Below, in pieces: positions 45,723-53,959 of a stretch of 64,000 nt of DNA; position 1 is the first letter of the stretch, and each line of letters begins with the position of its first letter. Source of the stretch: Rubellicoccus peritrichatus (lineage in GTDB: Bacteria; Verrucomicrobiota; Verrucomicrobiia; Opitutales; Cerasicoccaceae); NCBI RefSeq assembly GCF_033100135.1, contig NZ_CP136920.1:3591001-3655000 (forward strand), in the 5' to 3' direction. The notes beneath the pieces were generated by a model that was not told the origin of the DNA, ran no database searches, and saw only the letters and a program-made list of their open reading frames with translations. Both the position numbers and the translations under genes were made by a program.

Positions 45723-46397
45723 ATGCGAGTTATTGCCATTTGGTTTTTAGGGCTTTTCTTCGGCATAGGAAGCATCCATGCGCAGGAAAATACTATGAGT
45801 ATTAGCTTTTCCACGCTTAGTTGGCGTGGGAAAATTGATGGCATCTATTACTACGACCAGGGGAAGCGAATAAATGTCGAAGCTAACCCTTACAGTAGCT
45901 CATCAGGTTACAGTTATACTGGTCCAAGTGTTTTAGTTTTTTATAAGCAAGGCACTAACGCACTGGGAGAGAGCATTGATGTACCAGTTGCTTCTGTTAA
46001 AGGCCTGAAAATAATGAAGTCTCCATTATTGGTCATTATCCCTGATGATGATAAAATGGAAATTATTGCATTCCCAGATGATGTTGAAGATTTTAAAGCA
46101 GGTGAGTACCGATTTATCAATCTAACATCAGACCCTATTGCAGCCAAGATAGGTAATACATCTTTATTCCTTGAGCCATATAAGCACGAGACAGTTCTGC
46201 CCGATATTCCAAATGAACAATCGAGTCTTCCTTTGCAAGTAGCCGTAGAAGAAGAAGACAAGGGGGAGTGGAAATTGGCGTATTCTGTTGGCTGGGGGCA
46301 TGAGCCGGATAATCGCATTCGTGTGTTTGTTTATCGTAATCCTACTGGAAAGATACGTGTTAGGCGAATAGAGGAACATCGAAGCAAATTCGAATAA
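45723..46397 (+). CDS. Small secreted protein partnered with the pilin-like protein
   Basis: A 224-residue protein with a signal peptide (residues 1-20, ending SIHAQ). No family was firmly recognised. The body looks like two small beta domains: one with FSTLSWRGKIDGIYYYDQGK, and a second with the FINLTSDPIAAKIGNTSLFL stretch that resembles proteins with an uncharacterised beta-sandwich. It starts 12 bp after the pilin-like gene stop, so the two are co-transcribed. It may bind or mature the larger protein (inference). Confidence 0.75.
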   Translation: MRVIAIWFLGLFFGIGSIHAQENTMSISFSTLSWRGKIDGIYYYDQGKRINVEANPYSSSSGYSYTGPSVLVFYKQGTNALGESIDVPVASVKGLKIMKSPLLVIIPDDDKMEIIAFPDDVEDFKAGEYRFINLTSDPIAAKIGNTSLFLEPYKHETVLPDIPNEQSSLPLQVAVEEEDKGEWKLAYSVGWGHEPDNRIRVFVYRNPTGKIRVRRIEEHRSKFE

Positions 46398-46504
46398 GTC
46401 ATAGACTGTTATAATTTTTCACTTTGGAGTTATTGCTAGACTTTAAGATTTTGATATGGATTCATGTTTATGCATTTTTATAGGAAAATAGGCAGATTAA
46501 TATA

Positions 46505-48094
46505 ATGTTGAAATACACAAATCCGATTATCCCTGGCTTTTATCCGGATCCGAGCATATGTCGAGTAGGGGAAGCTTTTTATTTGGTCACGAGTACCTTT
46601 GAGTGGTTTCCTAGTGTGCCGGTTTTTCATAGTAAGGATCTGGTTAACTGGACACAATTGGGGCATTGTCTGACGCGAAAGAGTCAATTGAATCTGGATG
46701 GTGCGAAAAGCTCTGGTGGAATTTATGCTCCAACAATTCGTCATCATAATGGGAGATTCTACATGGTTACGACGGATACTACGGGGATTCGTAACTTCAT
46801 TGTGCACACCGATGATCCAGCTGGACCGTGGTCTGAACCGATTAAAGTAGCACAAGGCGGAATTGATCCATCACTTTTTTTTGATGATGACGGTAAAGTC
46901 TATTTTACTGCTAATGCACTTTGGTGTGAAGGGCTTGAGCGTGGTTTGCATTTATGGGAAATTAACGTTGATACAGGTGAGGTGGTTGATGATGAACCTG
47001 TATTTTTATGGAGCGGAACTGGTGGGAAGTATCCAGAAGCTCCACACATCTATAAACGCAGTGGCTGGTACTATCTGATTATTGCTGAAGGCGGAACTGA
47101 ATTTGGTCATATGATTTCTGTTGCTCGTTCGCGTTCACCGAAAGGTCCGTACGAATCATGCCCGAATAATCCGATACTTTCACACCGTTGCTCAGCTAAT
47201 CCCATTCAGTCAACCGGACATGGCGATTTATTCGAAGACTCGCAAGGCAACTGGTGGGTTGTTTTTCTCGGGGTTCGGCATTGCAGCTACCCTTTAGTGC
47301 ATCATCTGGGGCGTGAAACTTATCTGGCTCCAGTCAGTTGGAGTGACGATGGCTGGCCCGTTATTAATGATGGTAAGTTGGTGGATCTAGAGATGAATGT
47401 AGAGCGCGATTTGCCTCTTAGCGAAAAGACGCTAGTTCCGGTGCGCGATGATTTCGATACAAATACATTGGCGCTTACCTGGAATTTTCGTCGTAATCCG
47501 GTTGAAGAATCATGGAGTTTGAGTGAACGTCCTGGATGGCTGAGATTAGCTTGCTTGCCTGGTTCTTTGAATGGGATTGGCGGAACAGCCTTATTGGCCC
47601 GGCGGTTGCAGCATTTTTATGCCAGAATAGAAACAGCAATCGAGTTTTTTCCAGAAGACGATTATGCCGAAGCAGGTTTAACGGCAATAATGAATGAACG
47701 TCATCACTGTGAGGCAGCGCTTACCCGAAGGCATGGAAAAAAGGTAATCATTATGCGCAAACGTTGCGCCTCAATGGTGACTGAGAATGTCGTTGAATGG
47801 AACTGCAAGGGGGTTATTTGCCTAAAAATTCAGGCTGAAGAAGACTTGCTGTCGTTCTTTGCGGTTGGCGAAGATGGTGAATCGGTCGATTTGGGACAAA
47901 TGGAAACACGTCTACTTTCAACAGAGATGGCAGGCGGTTTTACCGGATTGTATGTCGGTGTTTATGCGACCTCAAACGGAGAGCCGAGTCAAAATGCTGC
48001 CTACTTCGATTGGTTTGATTATGAGCCTGAGAATCACCGCCGTGAATGGGACCGCTCACTCGAACCCGTTACCAAAAAACCCGAGGATAACTAA
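46505..48094 (+). CDS. GH43 glycoside hydrolase (xylosidase/arabinofuranosidase type)
   Basis: A 529-residue inverting glycosidase. The five-bladed propeller covers about 1-310 with Asp15 in YPDPS (base), Asp121 in GGIDPSLFFDDDG (pKa modulator) and Glu178 in KYPEAPHIYK (acid), the complete GH43 triad. A C-terminal beta-sandwich (about 320-515; FDTNTLALTWNFRRNP at its start) is the usual GH43 C2-type domain. No signal peptide is present: Met1 is followed directly by the propeller, indicating a cytoplasmic enzyme acting on imported oligosaccharides. Beta-xylosidase or alpha-L-arabinofuranosidase is most likely from the family. Confidence 0.94.
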   Translation: MLKYTNPIIPGFYPDPSICRVGEAFYLVTSTFEWFPSVPVFHSKDLVNWTQLGHCLTRKSQLNLDGAKSSGGIYAPTIRHHNGRFYMVTTDTTGIRNFIVHTDDPAGPWSEPIKVAQGGIDPSLFFDDDGKVYFTANALWCEGLERGLHLWEINVDTGEVVDDEPVFLWSGTGGKYPEAPHIYKRSGWYYLIIAEGGTEFGHMISVARSRSPKGPYESCPNNPILSHRCSANPIQSTGHGDLFEDSQGNWWVVFLGVRHCSYPLVHHLGRETYLAPVSWSDDGWPVINDGKLVDLEMNVERDLPLSEKTLVPVRDDFDTNTLALTWNFRRNPVEESWSLSERPGWLRLACLPGSLNGIGGTALLARRLQHFYARIETAIEFFPEDDYAEAGLTAIMNERHHCEAALTRRHGKKVIIMRKRCASMVTENVVEWNCKGVICLKIQAEEDLLSFFAVGEDGESVDLGQMETRLLSTEMAGGFTGLYVGVYATSNGEPSQNAAYFDWFDYEPENHRREWDRSLEPVTKKPEDN

Positions 48095-48105
48095 TTACAT
48101 TTTTT

Positions 48106-49170
48106 ATGAACCTAGGAGTAACTAAAGAAAAACGAATCAAGGCAGCCCTTGTTGGGTTGGGTTTTGGACGACAAGTCTTGAAGCCGATGATCTTGGAAGG
48201 GCTAGCGAGTAAGTATTTTGATTGTGTTGCCGTATGCGACGCCAATGAAGAGCGCACAAAGCTAACGGCCGAGGAGCATGGATTGCGTGGTTATACGGAT
48301 CTGGATGAATTGCTGAAAGATGAAGAGATCCGAGTAATAATATTGATCACAGGACCAAATGGGCGTGCCGATTTGATTACAAAGATTATCGAGAGTGGGC
48401 GCGATGTCATGACGACAAAGCCTTTCGAGCAAGATGCTGATGCGGCTCTACGGGTTTTTAAGCGAGCCAAGGAACTTGGTCGAGTCATTCACATGAATTC
48501 TCCAAGCCTTACACCCTCACGTGATATTCAGACGATTCGCCAATGGCAGGAGAAATACAATCTGGGGCAGCTCTGTGCTGGGCGTTGGGAAGGTTGGTAC
48601 AAAGTTGTCGAGAAGGCCGATGGCTCCTGGTATGACGACCCGGATACATGTCCGGCTGCTCCGTTATTCCGTCTGGGAATATACGGATTAAATGATATGG
48701 CTTTGTTGTTTGGTGAAGCTGAGTATGTGCAGGTTCAGCAGTCACGTTTTTTTACAGGACGTCCGACTCCGGACCTTGCCCAAATGAATATCAAATTCAA
48801 AAGCGGAGCATTGTTTTCAATGCTTGGCGGGTGGTGCATTGAACCATGGCGTGGTGTTTGCGGACTTACACTTTTCCATGAGCATGGAACCATTGTTCGT
48901 GATGTGGACTGGCCTTCCTATGCAGCGGGCAAAGAACGAATTACGCTCAAAGTATTCACACCCGAGTCAGGGTTTGGCCAGCCAGTCGAGTGCATTGCCT
49001 TGGACGATGAAGATTCCAGCTCATCCTATCGCTGGGATTTATTTTACGAAGCGATTCATGGTAAAGAGTTTGAAGCACAAGCCACGCCGGAATCCATTGC
49101 ATCGGCTATCCGTATTGTGAATGCAATGCGCGTTGCTGCGAAGTCCGGTGATCAAGTTGCCGTTGTATAA
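48106..49170 (+). CDS. Gfo/Idh/MocA-family oxidoreductase
   Basis: A 354-residue NAD(P)-dependent dehydrogenase-like protein. The Rossmann fold begins AALVGLGFGRQV (residues 13-24); TTKPF (about 105) stands where the family normally has EKP, so the Glu is changed to Thr while the catalytic Lys remains. The C-terminal alpha/beta sheet domain includes RLGIYGLNDMALLFGE. Members oxidise or reduce sugars and sugar acids, and some act as glycosidases through transient oxidation. It begins 12 bp after the GH43 gene, so it probably handles the released monosaccharide (inference). Confidence 0.9.
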   Translation: MNLGVTKEKRIKAALVGLGFGRQVLKPMILEGLASKYFDCVAVCDANEERTKLTAEEHGLRGYTDLDELLKDEEIRVIILITGPNGRADLITKIIESGRDVMTTKPFEQDADAALRVFKRAKELGRVIHMNSPSLTPSRDIQTIRQWQEKYNLGQLCAGRWEGWYKVVEKADGSWYDDPDTCPAAPLFRLGIYGLNDMALLFGEAEYVQVQQSRFFTGRPTPDLAQMNIKFKSGALFSMLGGWCIEPWRGVCGLTLFHEHGTIVRDVDWPSYAAGKERITLKVFTPESGFGQPVECIALDDEDSSSSYRWDLFYEAIHGKEFEAQATPESIASAIRIVNAMRVAAKSGDQVAVV

Positions 49171-49214
49171 TTTCAGAATCAGATTTTCTAATTTCACTTT
49201 TGAACTGTAATCTT

Positions 49215-52200
49215 ATGTATCGAACATTCCTTGGTCATTTGCTTTCAAAAAATTTATCTCAGTTACTATGTACGTTAGTTCTGGTGCAATGCCATTTGTT
49301 ATTCGGTGATGCTTCAAAGCATGAGTACCGCGGCAAGTTCACTCCGGATGCTGACTATGTACTCAGTGGTCAGTTGGCAATGGATTTGCCGGATCTGCCA
49401 CAGGTCCCATTTCGTTTTATTACGGATGCAGAAGGTTTTCAATCCAGTCGCTTGTCTGCAGTTCCTGAGCCCGGCGTGCATCCACGGATCATTCTGAGCC
49501 CTTCGGATATTGAGCTGATTCGCAAACGCGTTCAGTCGTTAGACAGTCAGGGTAATGTTTTCAAGGTCAGCTGGCGGGATGCTCAGAACAAAGCGACTCT
49601 GGAGCCAGGCAAGCAAGGTTACAACGGCGCACCTTGGGCAGGCATTAGTCCGATTGCGGCACGTGCGCTCGTTGCATCTTTGACTGATAATGATAAGATG
49701 GGGCGTGAAGCGGCAGAGATGACCGTCAAGCATGCGGAGTTTCTTGAGCCACGTGTTGATATCCTCAATGAGCATCCCGAGACAGAAACATATCGCCATA
49801 ATTTTTACTACTGGTCCAGAACAGGAGTCATTGTGGGGGGTATTAGTTATCTGGAAGCATGGCGAGAGGGTGGTGCAGATCGTGTGCGTGAATTGGCAAA
49901 AAAGTCAGTTGAGTTTCGGACCAAGGACAATCAATGGAGTTACACTTCGTTGGCTTTCGAGTATGACTATGCATACATCTTCATGACAGCAGGTGAGCGG
50001 GACATCGTGCGGCGCGTTTTGAGCAAGATGTCAGTCGGGAAGTATACAACTGGAATGGAAATTCCCGGCCACTTTTTCATTAATAACCACATGAGCATGG
50101 GGGCGATGTTCCTTTGTGTTCCATTGGCAATTGAAGGGGAAGAGGGTTATGATCCAAGAATACTGGAGCAAATAGCTCCGCGTTTGCAGGACAAACTCAC
50201 TTATGATATTTCTCCTGATGGCATCCTCTATGAGAACGTTAAAGGCTTTATTCCCTTGTATGCAGTTTGGGCAGTCGGGCGTAGAGGTGATCGAGAGTTG
50301 CTAAGGCATGATCACCTCAAGGCGATGGTCGAATCCGGTTTCTATAACTCCGCAAATTTATACAATCGATTCGTCAATCACGGACGCAATCGTCCGGGAG
50401 AAAGCAAGGTAGAACTTGGTAAGGCCGATCAGGAAAAACGCTACTGGGAATTTCTCGGTGCAGGCGGGTTTCCTCATGCCGGCTTTTTTTGGAACTGGGT
50501 CATGGCGTATTTTTATCCAGATAGTCCGATCATTGATTTTTCTTATAAGACCGCATGTGTGAATCAGAACTATGACAAGTTCGACGGTTCAGATAATGAG
50601 AAAAATTATGGAGGAAAAATCCATTATAACATGCGAAGCATGACAGATGTGATGCTGTTGTGTGCAACAGAAGGGCTGAAGAACTCTGAAGGTGACCCCA
50701 TTGATTACAATGCATCGGGTATGACTCCGGAATTGAAAGAAAAGCCAATGATGTGGTCAGACATGAGCCGCGGTTTGGCTGCGATGCGTTCCAGCTGGGA
50801 CGAAGATGCCATTTATATTCATTATGAAAACCGTTCTGATTATTTCTATGGCGGACATGAGACTCCGGAGCATGGGGACTTCCGATTATCCGCAGATGGT
50901 GTCGTTTGGAGTCCTTACACTGGTGCTTATATGAATCCATATTTTCACAATATGGTTTTAATTGATGGCAAGGCTGGTGTCTATCAACCAGTTGCGGGCC
51001 GAATGATAGGAGCCTATGACAGTGAGGCTGCGGCGACTGTTGTTTCAGATGCAACCGATGGTTATAACTGGAAGAAGGAGGAGAAGAATTTTTACATGTG
51101 GCATGAGATGATCGACTCAACTCCAGTTCACTCGGATTGGTTGCGTTATCGTGGTCTGGATATGAATCGGGATTGGGAGTTGCCGTTTCAGACGCATATG
51201 CGTGAATTCTACGATGGCTTTGCACATCTTGACTGGGGGCCATGGCATGGTGAGACACGCGGGCCGGAGTATTTCCATCGCTGGAATGATGTGGAGCGTG
51301 TGATGCGGACATTGCATTTAGCCCGCCCGGATACCAGCAAAGATGGAAAACCCTATGTGCTGATCATTGACGATGTTAAGAAAGATGATAAGATGCACCA
51401 GTTCGACTGGATGTTGACACTTGGTGGCGATGTTGAGCTCTACAAAGCAGCAACAGCTACACGCAATCGACATAACACGAAATCCATGAAAGGTGCGATT
51501 GGCAGCGATTTGATTTTCTGTCTGGCTGATACTAAACGAAAGCGGTCAAATATTCCTTTCTTTGGTGGGCAAAGACCAACGGTTGTCAGTGAGCCAAAAG
51601 AGGGAGATCCGATGTTATTGGTTCGTGTGCTTTGGAGAAACACGAATTCACCGTATCCATTACCCAGCTTTGAGCATAGCTGGAAGATTTCCCATGTGCG
51701 CGTTTCAGCCTACGCAGTTGAACCTGAGTTCCGCGTCATGCTGTTCCCGTTTCGATATGGAGAAAATTTGCCTCTAACAACCTGGAGCGATGATCGTAGT
51801 CAGCTGTCGGTTACGATAGGCGGACAGGAAGATGTTTACTCTTTTGATAAAACTGATGCTGGCAGGACCGTCTTTAGCATGGTTCGTAATGGTAAGATTG
51901 TCGCTCAGACACCGGCTAGCCCGCCGAGTCCCAAACTAGCATTGGATGAAGGCTGGAGCATTGATAAGAATGATGTTGATGAGATACGGAAACACCACTT
52001 TGCCGATTCTTTTGCAGTTGCATTTGAAGCACCACTGTCTGGTTCGGAAATTCGTTATCAAGTCCGTCCGTTGGGGGAGAACAATTCTAATCGCATAGAA
52101 GATTACACCAAGTGGGAGCTCTATTCCAAACCGATTATAGTAACTGAGAGTTCTAAAGTGACTGCGGTGACGCTCAAGGACCACTGGGTGGTTGCGCAAA

Positions 52201-53936
52201 ACAATGTTAGCGCACCAACCTTTCTCGAACTTGTTCGACAATCACCTTTGCCTGCAGTTGATGTGAAGGGCATATCACCTGGGTTGGCCTTAGAAGTTTA
52301 TGAAACCCGTAGCACTATTTTTGATGATCGAGGCTTCTTCACGGGTAAGAAAAATATGCTACCGGACTTGAGTCGGCTTAAGCCGATTGCATCAGGTGCT
52401 GTGGATGGGTTTACGGTGCCACGTGTATATCCGACTCAACCCAGATCGGAAATGGCGAAGGGATTTTATCGCTATAGAGGTTTCTTCAAAGCAGAAGAGT
52501 CTGGTGTCTATCGATTCAAGATTTTTTCACCGTCACCGATTGATTTCAAATTGAGTGCAGACACTGTTCTTTCTGTCACAGGACCATATGGTGCATCGCA
52601 GAAGAATCGTTATGGAGAGGTCAGTCTTGCCGCTGGCCTTCACCCCATTGATCTCGTTGTGTGCGATCCGGTTTTCTGGAAAGGAGCAATGGAGGCACCA
52701 ATGACGCTTAATGTTGAAGTGATGTCGCCAAATGCAAATACTTATAGTGCGATTGCACCGGCTGATCTTTCACGTACGGCAAGTCAATTGGCTGCATTTG
52801 CCTCCCCAGAGATTCCCGTCATTGCTCCAGTCCACGTATCTGAAGCGTTGGTCCCGGGGTGGGTTGAAAATCGCTATGATTGGGCAGCCAATTTACCTGA
52901 AGAATGCATCCTCAAGGGAGGTCATAATAATGTGGATTTCCGTATGCCGGTCAACGGATTGCCTGAAAACTATTTCGAGCCCCTTGTTGGTGCAGAGCCG
53001 TTTGCACGCGAAATTGCGACAACGCTCAATGGAAATGATTACCTGGGTCGCGTGATTACTTATCAGGGCTATTTCAAAGCTCGCTGGAAAGGTGTTTATA
53101 GCTTTCGCCTTGATGCGACTGGAGCAAATGAGCTCTTGATCGATGGCAAGCCTATCGTTCGTAATCGCATGAATGCACCGGAGCTATTTGGGCAGGTTGA
53201 GCTTGAGCCGGGCTATTATCCAATAACAATTCGTTTGGCTGAGGGCAGCGGAATTTGTGAAGTAAAAGCGCCAGGGCATGAAGCGTTTGCTCCACTTGTC
53301 GCTGGTGATGTTTATCGACCAGAGAATATAACTCGAATCACTGACCAGGACCGTTTAGCCGCCTCGGTTGTCATTGGTGCAAATGGAGAAGCCGTATCAG
53401 TAGAAGGATATGGATCGGTAAACATTAAGACCTCAAACACTTCTGTTGTTGGGGGGAAGTCTGGCGGCAAAGCATTGGAGATGAATGGGCCACATTCTTA
53501 CGTCGAATTACAAGGGCTTAATTTGCCTGATGATGTTGTCACGGTTTCAATTTGGTTCAAAGTGGGTAAGGGCGGACGATTGATGGAAGGAATGCCCAAT
53601 AAGTTTATGGCTGATTTTCGTGGGAAAGACAATATTCGCACGTTGTTCTACCGTGACTATGCTGATTCACTGACAGTGTCGGCAGGTGAAGGTTTTCTGA
53701 AACAGCAATGGACACTTTATACTGCAATACTGGATAAGAATAGTATTCGCGTTTTTATTAATGGGGAATTTAAGGGACACAGTTCAGTGGATCGTAATGG
53801 TTTCTACAGCAAGTCCACCGATGCACGACCGACAGCAATCCAATTCATGACAGGGAATGTTGGTGGAGTTCTCGGTAAAGTAGAGGTCTATAATCGAGCT
53901 CTAACTGAGGTCGAAATTGGCCAGCAAAGATTCTGA
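49215..53936 (+). CDS. Giant secreted heparinase II/III-like protein, paralogue 2 (PA14-like and LamG tail)
   Basis: 1573 residues from the ATG at 49215; the frame also opens at TTG 49200, which is less likely. A signal peptide-like N-terminus (about 1-35, hydrophobic LCTLVLVQCHLLF) precedes EYRGKFTPDADYVLSGQLA, nearly the same as in the paralogue at 35768-40321. Toroid and beta-sandwich of the heparinase II/III type follow (to about 870), then a chitobiase C-terminal-like stretch, two PA14-like domains and a LamG. The beta-domain motif reads GHETPE (H548), the same change from H-x-H-x-D as in paralogue 1. It follows the Gfo/Idh/MocA gene by 44 bp. Confidence 0.85.
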   Translation: MYRTFLGHLLSKNLSQLLCTLVLVQCHLLFGDASKHEYRGKFTPDADYVLSGQLAMDLPDLPQVPFRFITDAEGFQSSRLSAVPEPGVHPRIILSPSDIELIRKRVQSLDSQGNVFKVSWRDAQNKATLEPGKQGYNGAPWAGISPIAARALVASLTDNDKMGREAAEMTVKHAEFLEPRVDILNEHPETETYRHNFYYWSRTGVIVGGISYLEAWREGGADRVRELAKKSVEFRTKDNQWSYTSLAFEYDYAYIFMTAGERDIVRRVLSKMSVGKYTTGMEIPGHFFINNHMSMGAMFLCVPLAIEGEEGYDPRILEQIAPRLQDKLTYDISPDGILYENVKGFIPLYAVWAVGRRGDRELLRHDHLKAMVESGFYNSANLYNRFVNHGRNRPGESKVELGKADQEKRYWEFLGAGGFPHAGFFWNWVMAYFYPDSPIIDFSYKTACVNQNYDKFDGSDNEKNYGGKIHYNMRSMTDVMLLCATEGLKNSEGDPIDYNASGMTPELKEKPMMWSDMSRGLAAMRSSWDEDAIYIHYENRSDYFYGGHETPEHGDFRLSADGVVWSPYTGAYMNPYFHNMVLIDGKAGVYQPVAGRMIGAYDSEAAATVVSDATDGYNWKKEEKNFYMWHEMIDSTPVHSDWLRYRGLDMNRDWELPFQTHMREFYDGFAHLDWGPWHGETRGPEYFHRWNDVERVMRTLHLARPDTSKDGKPYVLIIDDVKKDDKMHQFDWMLTLGGDVELYKAATATRNRHNTKSMKGAIGSDLIFCLADTKRKRSNIPFFGGQRPTVVSEPKEGDPMLLVRVLWRNTNSPYPLPSFEHSWKISHVRVSAYAVEPEFRVMLFPFRYGENLPLTTWSDDRSQLSVTIGGQEDVYSFDKTDAGRTVFSMVRNGKIVAQTPASPPSPKLALDEGWSIDKNDVDEIRKHHFADSFAVAFEAPLSGSEIRYQVRPLGENNSNRIEDYTKWELYSKPIIVTESSKVTAVTLKDHWVVAQNNVSAPTFLELVRQSPLPAVDVKGISPGLALEVYETRSTIFDDRGFFTGKKNMLPDLSRLKPIASGAVDGFTVPRVYPTQPRSEMAKGFYRYRGFFKAEESGVYRFKIFSPSPIDFKLSADTVLSVTGPYGASQKNRYGEVSLAAGLHPIDLVVCDPVFWKGAMEAPMTLNVEVMSPNANTYSAIAPADLSRTASQLAAFASPEIPVIAPVHVSEALVPGWVENRYDWAANLPEECILKGGHNNVDFRMPVNGLPENYFEPLVGAEPFAREIATTLNGNDYLGRVITYQGYFKARWKGVYSFRLDATGANELLIDGKPIVRNRMNAPELFGQVELEPGYYPITIRLAEGSGICEVKAPGHEAFAPLVAGDVYRPENITRITDQDRLAASVVIGANGEAVSVEGYGSVNIKTSNTSVVGGKSGGKALEMNGPHSYVELQGLNLPDDVVTVSIWFKVGKGGRLMEGMPNKFMADFRGKDNIRTLFYRDYADSLTVSAGEGFLKQQWTLYTAILDKNSIRVFINGEFKGHSSVDRNGFYSKSTDARPTAIQFMTGNVGGVLGKVEVYNRALTEVEIGQQRF

Positions 53937-53959
53937 ATATTATAACTGGAACCAATACT

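Noticed and set aside
50530-51312. 260-aa open frame on the minus strand inside heparinase paralogue 2
   Set aside because: Antisense shadow: composition is extremely His/Ser rich, no family is recognised, and the plus-strand protein is clearly real.
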